Of a stretch of DNA of 64,000 nt, positions 51,385 through 63,246 are shown piece after piece. Within the stretch, counting starts at the first letter, position 1; every line of letters begins with the position of its first letter. A model generated the notes under the pieces. It worked only from the letters and a program-made list of their open reading frames with translations. It made no database searches and was not told the DNA's origin. The DNA comes from Sthenelais limicola (Eukaryota > Annelida > Polychaeta > Phyllodocida > Sigalionidae). The DNA is taken from NCBI GenBank assembly GCA_942159475.1, contig OW804099.1, forward strand, positions 15,185,999 to 15,249,998. The letters run 5' to 3'. A program made the translations under genes and the position numbers.

Positions 51385-54300
51385 CTAGAAAAAAATGAAG
51401 TTGATGTATTAATGTGTAATCTTGAGGAAGGGCTGATAAAGTTGGAGGATTTGTCATTGCCACAACCACCTCCTACCACAGAACCTTTAATAATAAGTGT
51501 TGCTATGGTTTCCTAGGGAATACTATAAGAACTGACAATATTCGACAAAAGACAAAAGCTTAGCTTTTTTTGAGATTTTATGATCAGGGTAGAGAAACTG
51601 GACTATTTTCTGCCAATTCTTAAGTAACTGTAAGATGATTATTTAGCTCCTTAAACTTATAAATACCTTAACAAATCCTTAGTCCATCTTAAATGTATAC
51701 TCATGAAATGATTGTATATGAAGGATAAGTTCAGTTTGAAATTAAACTTGCTTTCAAAACTCCTGGCACTAGTCTTCCATATGCACATGCCTTGGTGATC
51801 ATACAATCTGCCACCATTGCCTCATCTCCCAGCTGAAAGCAAATATAATTACAGGTATATGATAATATAAAGGTCATAACTAACAATTACTAGGACCGAG
51901 TTCCATTCATTATTTATCATGATTACATGCCCTCCTTTAAAGATGAATATTGATGTGTTTGCTTTGTTCTGAATAACCAGTGTATCTAAAGGTTAAAAGA
52001 CATATAGTGCCAGTTATATTCTACTCTAGTATTTCTCATTTCTATGACCATAAACACCTATATACTAACAAATCAGAAAAATGACATTTATTTTTGGTGG
52101 GGAAAAATAAAATTGGTTTTACAACAGTAGAGAAAAATTGTCGGTTTTTTCGAGTTTTTAATTCAGAATTTGCATCACAGATTTGCTGATTTCCGAATGA
52201 AAATAACCATGCATTCTATGATGAATAGGCATATAATTGTAGTGAATATGAATATCATTGTGTAGTGAATATGGGTTTTAAATAGTTCCGGAATAATTGG
52301 CTCGGCCGGGTGCTGATTGGGTGCATGTGCCTCAACTGAACGCGCTCCCGGTTCAGAAACGGCCCTTCGGATTCCAGCCTTTTCTTACTTGGACAGAGTT
52401 CAAGTAATACGGTATCAAAGGTATTCGTTATCTAGTCAACTCGTTTACCATAATATGTGTTGAAGTGCTTCCAGACGTTCCGGCAAGACTCCGTATTGTT
52501 TTACTCAGCTATTCCCATGTTGAACCATGTTGAACCGTTTTACCCTAAACACCTACATTGACTGTGTACCATAATTGCCACCTGTCTTGTGAGGGCAATC
52601 CCTGGTCACCTCTGTTGGGTCTGATACTGACTATCGGACATGATTTGTGTGGAGAATAAAGCCTGTGATACCTAAAGAACTGTGTGTCTGGTCTTTTTCC
52701 CTTTGCTAGGATAAGAGATATCAAACTTGGGTAGTGAGACGGAAATCACTACAATTGGTTATTTTGAGATACCAAAGTTTGAAGAGCTCTAATTCAAAAA
52801 AGAGCAGGGTGACCCATTAATTGTTTTTCTTTTTATGACCAAAGAATCAAATCCCAAAGTTGCAAAAATGACATATATTTTAATTGTTCACTAGATAGTA
52901 GGGTTTGCCTTTAAGTATCTATTGTGGCGAGGATAATAGTCTACTTACACTTCTTACCAATTAGTGTAACTTAAACACATTTTGAACAAATATTTTTTAA
53001 AGGTTACCTCTTTGTAAATGTTTATAGCTTCTTCAATACATTCCAAAGCCAGATCCTTCACTTGATGACATTCCTCAGAATCTTCGGAATCTTCGGAATC
53101 TTCAGAATCTTCAGAATCTTCACCATGGCCCATTATTTCTGCTTTCACCCCATAATAGAATCCAAGTCGGTTGAGACAGGCTGCCATCTTCCTCTGGAAT
53201 AAAGAATAAATAAAGATTTTAAAGGTATGCACTAGATGGTTAGCTGTAACTATGAACCCATTCTCTGTTTGCCTTTTAGCCATCGTGTCAGTGGAGTCCC
53301 AACAACTTCTTTTATTAATCATTCTTAACAATTACACTATGCTGTTCAGATCCATGCAGTTTCAAAATGATTAAAATTTTCATTTATGCAAGCAATGGGG
53401 ATGAAACAGGTAAAAGATGCCGAGCTGTAAACAAGAGCCATGTTTGTTGGTCTCTTACAAAAAATGTTTCTCTCCTTCCCTAACCATACATTGTCATGCT
53501 CCATTAACTCACATGCTCTTTTAACTATACCTATTTACTTTTTCAATTAATCATTTCAGTTTACGTGGGTCTAGAACTTGGAAACTTCTATCAATGGTTT
53601 CATTCAGGAAAATCAAAGGTTTCATGGCAATATGGCTGACCCCTGCTGACCCTTTTGACACATGCTAAGAAAGTTTGTTTACATTACTTAAAGTTTGTTT
53701 ACACTATTTTCCAAGTATGTTCACTATTACAACGTTGTGACTTAATTACCTATTCCTACAACTGCTGCACTTACTTGTATTTTTTCTCCAGAAAACTGCC
53801 GTCTCAATTTAATTGATGCATCAAAATTACAGATGATTTCATTGATGATCTCCAACTGGCTTTCATAAAGATACCCTGCCAGCATTTGCATCTGTAATTA
53901 TTACAAATATGAATGTGTGGTGCCAGACTGGTTCTGACTCTGTCCAGCACCGCATATCTGGGGTTCTGGATGCTATCCTTTCAGGGACTATGGCAGTGCT
54001 GAAGTGGTTCTAGTTTGAGTAATAAAGGAGGTCATATTTGCTGATGTACCCTGCATTTCATATTATTTTTTATGTATTGACTCTTGATGTGTGATACTCA
54101 TATGTAAACACCAACTGTGGCAGATGTTTGAATGGTAATAAAGGATTTGGCTGGCGAGGACCATAAGAACCTGGTTGTGTTGTTATTTCTATCTAGTCCC
54201 ATAGCAACTACAATACGTGGGAAATAACCAGACACTACAAACACATGCTTTTAAACAAACGGTGCTGGCTGGCACAAAGGAAAAAAAGGCAAATCCACGG

Positions 54301-55626
54301 AAAAGAAACATGGAAACATCAATGATCTGTGACCTGGCTTTATTTTATAGACTCAGAATCTGGATACATAACTAATCAAACATTAGTCAAAGAGATATTT
54401 CAGGGGTTGAGGCCACAGCCAAATGCACATAATTTCCAAAACTAGCAGTCCGTATGTGGGAGTCTTTAATTGTTAGAGTCTGATTACCTCATCCTTGTTG
54501 GAAGCCATAATCTGATAGAGCTCAACCATATAGGCATCACGGTTCCCAAGTTCGTGTTGTTCTTTATGAATAATCTCCTGAAGAAGTTTATCCGCAGCAG
54601 CCAAACGTCCCGCTTGGATGCTGGATATATACAGTGAATATGTCATTAAAAGTCATTAACAATGTGGTATATTTTGTCATTTCTTTCTACTATGATGCAT
54701 TTGAAACAAGCAACTTATTGGATTGCGCTTGATACCATGGGGCATTTGGATTTGAAGCCAGCGCTTTTAGTCAGCCATGCCAACCCCTTAATTATTATGT
54801 TTAGTTTTATGATCACAAGAAGTAACAGCATAATTTTCTCACAATTGAGCATGACCAGGATGACAGATAATGTAACGAGAGTGGTATTAGGCTTTTTATT
54901 TCACCTCTGGAACAGAGTGTCCATAGACTTAGTTTAGGCCTGTTAAATGCGAGCAAGCGGGAAGAAATATGTTTCATTCATCCCTAGGGAAGAAACAGAT
55001 GACCCAGTTTATCCTTCTGCGTTTTCATTGGTTATTCTGAGAGTAGGCCAGCTTTGTCATAGGGACACGTCATGCCATGACGCTACGTCCTCTGCTAAGG
55101 ATTGAAACTGCAACGGCCGTCATAAACACAAGCGCTGAATGGAACCATGCCACACCCTCATTGTGTTTCTCTGGCAACAAGTTACCATAATTAAAAGAAA
55201 TCCAGGATATTTAAATTCATTTGGAAGAGGTCAAATGAATCTCGAACCAACCTTAGTTATGTATTTCCAATCGTTCTTCACCTTGTTTCCGGCATAGGAA
55301 TCCCTCTGGTCTACACTAAGCTCCAATCCTTGGGATTCCTCCTGCTTCCAACTTGGTGAAGAATGATCGGAAATTTATACATAACTAAGGTTAGTTCTGT
55401 CTATATACTCAATGTTACACTTAGCTTCATTGTACAACAATAATCTAGAAGTAATTTGGAGCAATTCCCAACAATTTTCGTTTCACAATTTGTGTGCATA
55501 CACCTACAAGAATTTGGCAATGTATGTTTTACATTCGTTGACAGCCTCCGCTTTTGCTTTTTTCTGTAACAGGAACTTTTCTAGAACTTTCATGTACACT
55601 TCCTCCATTTTGTCCAAACCGGGCCC
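51040..55626 (-). CDS. Unidentified TPR-like helical-repeat protein gene, last six exons
   Basis: Minus-strand exons 55508-55626, 54488-54620, 53775-53891, 53008-53193, 51770-51832 and 51040-51384, with continuous phase. About 260 codons, almost entirely amphipathic helices. Blocks such as KAEAVNECKTYIAKFF / IQAGRLAAADKLLQEI, AGYLYESQLEIINEI, CLNRLGFYYGVKAEI and LYLNMGIHYEELGLRKGAF have TPR spacing (small residues at 8/20/27-type positions). The protein ends with a polar acidic tail. The first exon shown begins with an acceptor, so the gene continues to the right. I do not recognise the family; kinesin-light-chain or TTC-type proteins are possible relatives. Confidence 0.75.
51770..51832 (-). 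CDS. TPR-like gene exon (donor uncertain)
   Basis: Acceptor gctttcag. LGDEAMVADCMITKACAYGRL in phase 0 if the weak donor gtgcca is used. An alternative donor (gtttaa at 51747) would put the next exon out of frame. Confidence 0.55.
52261..52753. mobile_element. Solo LTR (493 bp)
   Basis: Perfect 8-bp terminal inverted repeats TGTAGTGA and TCACTACA, flanked by the 4-bp duplication ATTG (52257-52260 and 52754-52757). aataaagcc near 52657 supports + orientation. No internal region remains, so it arose by LTR recombination. Sequence differs from the 32154 LTR. Intronic in the TPR-like gene. Confidence 0.85.
53008..53193 (-). CDS. TPR-like gene exon with SED repeat
   Basis: 186 nt between ttattccag and gtaacc. 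KMAACLNRLGFYYGVKAEI, then an acidic GEDSEDSEDSEDSEDSEE run from a gaatcttcg/a microsatellite, then LALECIEEAINIYKE. Confidence 0.8.
53775..53891 (-). CDS. TPR-like gene exon
   Basis: 117 nt between taattacag and gtaagt, phase 0/0. MQMLAGYLYESQLEIINEI then ICNFDASIKLRRQFSGEKIQ. Confidence 0.85.
54488..54620 (-). CDS. TPR-like gene exon
   Basis: 133 nt between tatatccag and gtaatc. IQAGRLAAADKLLQEIIHKE, then QHELGNRDAYMVELYQIMAS and NKDE. One base completes the Phe codon begun in 55508-55626. Confidence 0.85.
55249..55392. mobile_element. 144-bp foldback MITE
   Basis: aaccttagttatgtatttcc and its inverse (ggaaatttatacataactaa + ggtt) with atcgttcttcacc / ggtgaagaatgat; inner ggaatccc / gggattcc. 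Almost the whole element can form one hairpin. Confidence 0.8.
55508..55626 (-). CDS. TPR-like gene exon
   Basis: 119 nt between tcttccag and gtaggt. GPGLDKMEEVYMKVLEKFLL, then QKKAKAEAVNECKTYIAKF. First exon of this gene visible in the window. Confidence 0.8.
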
Positions 55627-55689
55627 CTGGAAGAACAGAAGGTGCATCCATTTGTATAACTATGAAATTACAGACCAATGGCAATGAGA

Positions 55690-57060
55690 TAAGGAACTCA
55701 ATTCAATTCAAGAATTCTTTATTGCAATAGATGTTGTTTACAATGAGGTGGTCCAGCATTCTAAGTAGACAGGTGTCTAGGTAGGTCTTCCGCCGGGTGC
55801 CTGAATCTTGTTTGAACTTTACTTGGGGTACATATGTCTAAAGTTTTCTAAGGCTAGTATAAAATTATAAAACGAGTGAGATGGTAAATGGGTGGTTACA
55901 TTAGGTGAGATAGGTGATAATATGAGTGAGGTGGTGAGATGAGGGGGCTACATTAGGTGTACTAGGTGATGCGAACATGACGTATGAGGGGATGGTGACA
56001 GTATAGTGGTACATAAGTAATCATTTATATTTCACACTTCGATTTTCAGTGACTTTATTCACTATTTGTTATAAGGTATTTACAGTGTATCATAAGTAGT
56101 TTCATTAAATACAGACATTTACAGTGTTGGTGATATGTATTGGCTAGGGGGTGCCAGGGGGGAGGTTGGGCACTAAAACAAGTTACCCTTCCACGCACCG
56201 TGGCATCCCCTGTCTAGTGTGTGTGTGTGGGGGGGGGGGGGCGGCACAGTCACTCCCCGGGGGTCAAGTAATATGGGGTTGTTTGTGCTGGTAGGGGGAT
56301 AGGAGCTTCTCAATACTTCTTGAATGTATGTTTGTCCTCAATTTTGTGTGCCTCAGTGAGGAGTTCGTTCCATCTCTTTTGGCATTTATAGATAACTGAG
56401 TTATTGATTTTTGTTACTTTTGAGTTTTTGAGCTATGTGGACAACACAATTTGGTTAAATAAATCAAATAAAGTTGTAATAAGTTAAGAATCATGGAATA
56501 AAAGCAAGAATACCATAGTAATGTAACTTGCGACCATAGTAGAATGATACATCTCTAGAATCATGCTTTTGTCAATATATTACATATAATTATAACATGT
56601 GTATGTTAACAATATATTATTCCATGATTTGGCCATGAGCGGACAGTATAATCAATATACTTGCCGCTCACAAGGTGGACAATATAAACTCCCTGTATTG
56701 TACAGTGACGTCACTACCGTTCGAGACTATCGGTGAGCTATGTGGACAACACAATTTGGTTAAATAAATCAAATAAAGTTGTAATAAGTTAAGAATCATG
56801 GAATAAAAGCAAGAATACCATAGTATCACGTCTTCGGAGGGCTGTATTCACCTTGTATGGCCAAAAACAACTCGGCCTACCGGCCTTGTTGTTTTCGGCA
56901 ATACTCGGAGAATACTAATGATAATTACTAAAGATACTGTGTATGACTAAGAGGTTATATTGTAACCAGTGCATAGATAGAGAAGTGTACTGAGTTATCA
57001 TAATAATGTATTTCAGTCGAACTTGATGTACCGTTGTATTTTAAACAAAGCTGTTAAGGG
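55690..57060. other. Gene-free, repeat-bearing stretch
   Basis: Begins with a minus-strand retroelement tail (caattcaattcaagaattct + ttattgcaatag). 56430-56520 and 56735-56825 are 91-bp direct copies (gagctatgtggacaacacaa ... gaataccatagta). No gene seen. Confidence 0.55.
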
Positions 57061-57062
57061 GA

Positions 57063-57312
57063 TGTTGTGTCCCAGAGTTGTCATCTGTACGATATATGTA
57101 ATATTACAGACTTTTCCTCTTTTTTTGCACATATTACACATAGCCAAAATAGATTACTAAGACACTATTTCCTATTACCGACCAGATATTCTTATTCCTG
57201 GAACAAATAGTTTCACAGCACCGACTATTTTTTCATTATTGAGATCTTTTCTCCCATTACAAGGAGTCTTTTTACTATTACCACTGCCCTATTACCTATG
57301 ACATGTGTCATA
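57063..57312 (-). repeat. Inverted copy of 61553-61797
   Basis: tgtgtcccagagttgtcatc, ttgcacatattacacatagc and ctcccattacaaggagtctt are reverse-complement matches to the copy 4.4 kb away. Part of the host repeat described at 61553. Confidence 0.85.
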
Positions 57313-57959
57313 TGATTATATATATATATATATATAACTTTTATTCACGACTTCATATAATCATACACAACAATCAGGAATAGGACTCAAGCCTCACAGT
57401 AGTGATCTTCCTGGTGGCCCTTTTAAACAAAGGTTAATTTACAAGAATGAAAAGTCTTAAACTAACATCAGCAATCCTTAAAATAATTAATTATTGGAAA
57501 GTAATTTAATCGATATAATGACTGATCGGTGACGAGGTCCTTGCAATGTTATTGAGTAATATTCCTAGTGTTCGGTTTTGTTTCGTTTTTCGATCACATG
57601 TTGTCAAGATGTTGTTGATTTTATATCAACATCCTTGATGTTTCTTTGCTTTCTGATATAATGGGGGATAGGAACTGATAGTGGTGTTCCTACGGGATCT
57701 TCCATGTCGTTCCTCTGTACACAGAGTAGATTTACTCAGATTTAGTATTTTTGTAAATGGTTATTCCAGTAATTAAGAGCACTCGCCAATTCGTCAACTC
57801 CTTATACTAGGTAGTCATTAACAGTGATCACTTTAGTTGATGTTATTAAGTATTGTTATTATCAAAGATGCAACATACATTGGTACACTCTCACATTCAC
57901 CCTTTATCAAGATGACGAACCTCCTCCCTATACCGGTCGGAGTTTTATAACAAACTAGC

Positions 57960-58890
57960 AAAGTACCCGTCCCCCGGACGGTCACCCTCTCTCCCCCCCA
58001 CACACACACACTTCCCCCTCTCCCTCTTTTCCCTCCCCCTCTTCTCTGACTTTCATACCTGTTTTTCTCTCCCAACCCTATCTCCGATTCCCCCCTCTCT
58101 CCCTTCCCTCTTCCTCATGCTACCCCTCCCCATTTTCTCTCCCTTCCCCTACATGGTTCTCTCCCTCCTCTCTTTCCACCCCCCCCCTCTTCTTTCCCTC
58201 CCACTCCCCCTTTCCTATCCCTACACCCTCTTCTTCACTCTATTCAGCCATCTTGAACCCAAAACGTTATTCATTTACATTTACTTTGACCATTGTCAAT
58301 TCGTCGATTTGACAATGTATTGTTAACCTCACTATATTCTTGTATTTCTATCATATTCTGGTAGGGCTTGAAATCAGACCCCCCATCCCCTCACCAGGAA
58401 GCTTAGACCCACTGATGATATCGCAATAGATCAATAAATGTCACAACAACAACAACTCTCCCACTCCTCTGCATGTAGTTAGGTCTCCCACCCCTCTCCC
58501 TCTGCTTCATCACTCTCCCCTGTCCCTCTGATCTTTCTCCACTCACCTCCCCCTCTCTTTTTCCTCGCTCTCCCCCTCCCCCTCTAATCACTCTGCCTCT
58601 CTTTCCTGTTGCCAGGGACTTTCACAGGACACTTTGCTAGAGAATTCCACATTGCCGAGGACAGTGGAACTTTAAGAGACATAGTAGGTTGTGGGAAATG
58701 ACGTAGTATCTCACAGGGGCTTTCCCAGGCTATAAATAGAGTGTAGAGATCGCAATTTTAAAAAGGCTTCAAAATCACATTTTCACCCCAAATATCTTCA
58801 CAAACTACATACGACGACATCCAGAGAGGGGGGACAGACCTCTACAGATGAGTAAAGGGGTGTGTAATACAACACATTTCGAGAACATTC
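57960..58890 (-). mobile_element. Inverted copy of the 16430-17745 repeat, uninterrupted
   Basis: Ends match (aatgacgtagtatctcacag; ggctataaatagagtgtaga). The core is a 600-bp C/T-rich tract, the complement of the purine core at 16640-17745. No LINE in this copy's core. Confidence 0.65.
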
Positions 58891-58989
58891 TGGACAAAGA
58901 AAACCTTCTTTCTACCATTTCTTTTCTACCTCTTTTCGTAGAAATCGCTCTAGCTTTATATTATATGGATGTTCCTTCCTCTACTGGTC

Positions 58990-60713
58990 GGAGCTACCTG
59001 ATATCTGATATCGTCAAATAAATATAATAATTGTTAGACAATGTCGTGAAAAATTTAACAACTGTGACCAATTTATTAACCCCTTTCCCTTCTCATCAGT
59101 TAAAACCGATCTTACCGATATCTCGGTCTTGAACATAAGTCTTACATGCTTATTACCCCCTTTCCCCCCAACACACCCTACACTCAACAATTCCAACATT
59201 CATCATTTTACCGCGGCTTTTAAAGGAGAAGAGGGCACATTATTTCAAATAACACTGTCCTCTTTTAAGTATTTATCAAACTCCTGGGGGTAGGTACTTT
59301 TGAGATATAGTCTGAATTCTCTTCTGTTAGGGATTTCCCTTGGCGTTTGGGGAAGATTGTTCCACATTGTGGATGCCTTGTAAATGTATGATTTTTTTAA
59401 ACTTTCATTATTCGGATGGATAACCTGTAGTTTTTTACCTTTACTCAGACCTCTTAGGGCCACTTTCCTGTTGTCTAAATTTGATTCTATCAGAGATTTC
59501 CTAAAAGCATGTTCCAATATGTGACTGTCCCTTCTGGTTGATAGGGATGTCATATTGACTTCTCTATGGATGTCTTTGGAACTTGTATATTTTGGTAGCT
59601 TTAACGCAATCTTTATGGCGGAGTTTTGCAGTGACTGCAACCTATCTAAATATCTTTGAGGGGCTGCTTGATAGAACATGTCCCCATAATCTGTGTGTGG
59701 TAGTATAGTGACTTTAAATATTAATAATAGTGTTTTTTTATCACAAATATTGTATAGTTTAGATAGCGATTTAATCTTATTTCGTATAACATTAATTTTC
59801 CTCTCAAGGAAGGTTTTAAAGTTCAGACTCTCATCTATCTCGACTCCCAGGAATTTATAAAATTTCACCTGTTCAAGTTCCTGTTGACCAATACTAAATT
59901 TCTCAACAACATTATTATCATTTTTGCCTGGCCTCAGGCTAATAGTCATAGACTTGCATTTTTTTATATTCAACGATATCTTATTTTCAGCACACCAATT
60001 CGCCACTCTATTAATATCTTCTTGTATTCCACTCGTATCATCAGACTTCTTGTCTCTAGAACTATAAATAACCGTATCATCGGCGAAAAGTTGTATTTGG
60101 CTGTTTTTAATTACGTTGTGCAAGTCGTTAATATACAGTAAAAACATTAGTGGCCCCAGAGAAGTTCCCTGGGGGACTCCACAAACCACTTCTTGTAGAG
60201 AGGAGAGATGCCCATCTATGACAACCCTTTGGGTTCTATTTTTTAGATAATCCTGAAACCAATTATGGGAATTGTCCCGTATGCCAAAAGTTTTTAATTT
60301 CTCGAGTAAAATATTATGATTAACGGTAAAAATATCATATCTGTTAATTTTTTATCATTTATATTATCATAGGTATAAGCCAAAAGGTGATCTAGGGCGT
60401 CGTCGATGGATTTTCCTCCTCTGAACCCGAATTGTACATCACATAAAAGTGCCTCTCTCTCTAAATAAGAAGCTACCTGTCTTTGAATACAACTTTCTAA
60501 TACTTTAGCTGGGAGATTTATACACGAAATCAGCCGGTAGTTCCCTGTATCGTTCTTCTTTCCTTCTTTAAAAAGTGGCGTAACAACTGCCGTTTTAAAA
60601 GCTGCCGGCACTTTCACCGTTTGTACCGATACATTAAATAGGTATGCTAATTGTTTACTTAACACTAACATACATGGTTTTAAGACCCTCGTGGGCATCA
60701 GATTTATGTCTCA
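58990..60713 (-). mobile_element. LINE pol fragment with a deletion in the catalytic core
   Basis: Non-LTR reverse transcriptase, 5' truncated near 60713. N-terminal RT blocks (60698-60340: VVTPLFKEGKKNDTGNYRLI, then an FGFRGGKSIDDAL motif), then a break, then (60330-59245) GVPQGTSLGPLMF, FADDT and the C-terminal AIKIALKLPKY, WNNLP, TYPQEF blocks. At the break KKLT is followed out of frame by ..TVNHNILL; the motif A segment (F-D-x-SKAFD) is deleted, so the copy is dead. 3' UTR to about 58990. CR1/jockey-like in layout. Confidence 0.85.
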
Positions 60714-61155
60714 TCTGCTGTTATGACACATGGCAGGTGCTTTTTTTCAAATATGACTATCTAAAAAATAACAATATATACAAATAAATGCAATTCATCC
60801 ACACACAACCACTATTTCTTGGACATTACCTACAAAATAATTATCAAACTAATTATTCTTTAACAGAAATAAAATAATATAAATCATATGATAACCCTTT
60901 CCTTTGGTTGGATTTCTGGTCTATGAATATAGCCTAAGGGACTTGTTTTGTCCCCAAACTGTCAGGATAAAAATGTGTCATAGTAAATGTCCAACATATC
61001 CAACATATTTCTTTTACAAATATCATTTTTATGATATTCCAACACATAATCAACATGACTTATGGATATCCTAATATCGGAAGAGATCACAGAGATATCC
61101 ACATAGCCATCTTTTTTATGCCAGAGTCAGTTGTTCATTTTCATATACTACTATG
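60714..61155 (-). repeat. Host repeat, minus-strand copy
   Basis: Contains a frame KDGYVDISVISSDIRISIS then HVDYVLEYHKNDICKRN to a stop. Most of its 5' part recurs at 61845-61980 and its 3' part at 63885-63955, both in + orientation. Unrecognised; could be an exon of a multicopy gene or a transposon. Confidence 0.6.
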
Positions 61156-61164
61156 CGGTGTATG

Positions 61165-61312
61165 AATAGTATAGCAATAAACAACTCAGATTTTAGCATG
61201 AGAACGGTCTGTACGCCCATAGACGTCCCAAGGCCGAAGGCCGAGGGACGTCTATGGGAGTACAGACAGTTCGAATGCTAAATCCGAGTTGTATATTGAT
61301 TTTAGTCCGTGA
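61165..61312. repeat. Foldback element
   Basis: Arms acaactcagattttagcat / atgctaaatccgagttgt and gtctgtacgcccatagacgt / acgtctatgggagtacagac around a short aaggccgaaggccga loop. About 60-bp arms. Confidence 0.85.
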
Positions 61313-61552
61313 TGGAACACCGTGGTGGCGCCACTAGACCAACGCGGTCTGTAGTATAATAAGTGCACGCGAAATCTTACCCAAAATGGACTAAAGTACC
61401 ATAAGTGCATGCGAAATTTGACCCAAAATGGACTAATTGTATATATCATGTGTGCAAGTCTATCCATTATGCTTAGGAAAAGAGCAAAAAAGGAAGAAAT
61501 CCTCACTGTCATATTTTAAAATTACCAACTGCAATGCATCATAGCAGCAGAT

Positions 61553-61876
61553 GACACAGGTCATAGGTAATAGGGGAGTGGTAATAGTAAAAAGACTTCT
61601 TGTAATGGGAGAAAAGATCTCAGTAATGAAAAAATAGTCAGTGCCATGAAACTATTTATTCCAGGAATAGGAGTATCTGCCCGGTAATAAGAAAAGGTAT
61701 CTTAGTAATGTATTTTGGCTATGTGTAATATGTGCAAAAGAGGAAACGTCTCTAATATTACATATATTGTACAGATGATGACTCTGGGACACAACAGGAT
61801 TCAGTGCTAGTCTACTAGTCACTACTCAGACACCACATAGTAGTATATGAAAATGACCAACTGACTCTGGCGTAAG
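61553..61876 (+). repeat. Host repeat, plus-strand copy (left part)
   Basis: 61553-61797 matches 57063-57312 inverted; 61845-61980 matches 61155-61010 inverted. The pieces lie side by side here. Confidence 0.8.
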
Positions 61877-61984
61877 AAAGATAGCTATGTGGATATCTCT
61901 GTGAGAGAAAGAAAAGAAAGTATCTCTTCAGATGTTATGATATCCATAAGTCATGTTGATTATGTGTTGGAATATCTTAGAAAA

Positions 61985-63246
61985 GGGAAATTATATGGGC
62001 TCTGTGACAAACGGACACTTCTCTTAATCTTTAAAACAATGATACTCCCCCACATTGATTATGGGGACATTTTTTATCAATCAGCCCCTCAAAATTATCT
62101 AGACCGTTTGCAATCATTACAGAACGCTGCAATTAAAATAGCATTAAAACTTCCAAAATATACCAGTACAATAGAAATCCATAAAGAAGTAAGTATGCCA
62201 GCCCTCTTAACCAGAAGACTGGGTCATACCCTAGAACTAGCATTTAGAAGAACCCTTGAAGATGATAACCTTGACAATAGGAAAATTGTCTTAAGAGGGT
62301 TAAGCAATGGGAAAAAACTCATAGTCCCGCAACCCCATAACGAAAGCTTCAAGAGATCGTATATTTTCCAGCTATCAAATCTCTGGAATGACCTACCAAC
62401 TAAACATAGAAATATAAAAACTAGAGAGGATTTTAGAAAATTTCTCAGAACTACCTACCCCCAGGAATATGACCCATACTTGAAAACTGACGACAACGAA
62501 ACAGTTAAACCAGCCAAAGTCATTGTGACAAAAGTTTCTGGGAAAACTGAGGTCGAAATGTGATTACATACTGTCAAAATAAAAACAAAAATAAAAGCAA
62601 AAATAAAGTTTTATGTAAACTGAAACTGTAAGCAGCAAAAGGTTTTGATAACTGATTAACTCAGGAAATATATATGTGTAGATGAACGAGCTGTGATACT
62701 GAGAGTTTTCTGGAACCCGACCTCGCTGCCTTGAATCATCGTAAATAAAACCAATGTTGTAGAGAGCATAATTACAATAGTAAAAATTAAATTCATAAGG
62801 TATCTATGTCTACAAAATAGAGGTAACTGAAAATCTTTGTCCTTAAGCGGATGCTTAAATCGATGTTACAAAATGGGAAAGGTGGATGAATATAAGATTG
62901 TTCGAACTATGATATTACTGTCAAAATGAAAACAAAAATAAAGTATTATGTAAACTGAAACTGTAAACCGCAAATGGTTATGATAACCATGAAATACATC
63001 TGTGTAGATGAACAAGCTGTGATACTGAGAGTTTTCTGGAACCCGACCTCGCTGTCTTGAATCATTGTTAAATAAACCGATAATGTAGAGAGCATAATTA
63101 CAAGAGTAATAATTAAATTCATAAAATGTCTATGTCTATAAAATAGAGGTAACCGAAAATTTCTGTCCCTAAGCGGATACTTAAATTGACGTTACAAAAA
63201 TGGGGAAAGGGGGATGAATATAGGATTGTAAGACCTATGATATTAT
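61985..63246 (+). mobile_element. LINE pol 3' fragment with tandemly duplicated 3' UTR
   Basis: The reading frame 61889-62563 begins in host repeat (VDISV...HVDYVLEY) and runs by chance into LINE C-terminal RT sequence from about codon 37: LCDKRTLLLIFKTMILPHID, AIKIALKLPKYTST, LWNDLPTKHRN, TTYPQEYDPYLK. About 60 percent alike by eye to 59245-59770, so the same family but a separate insertion. The 3' UTR is present twice: 62573-62925 and 62926-63246. Confidence 0.8.

Noticed and set aside
53914..54239. LTR-like segment (TGTGGTGCC ... CACTACA, two aataaa)
   Set aside because: No target duplication found and the ends pair imperfectly.
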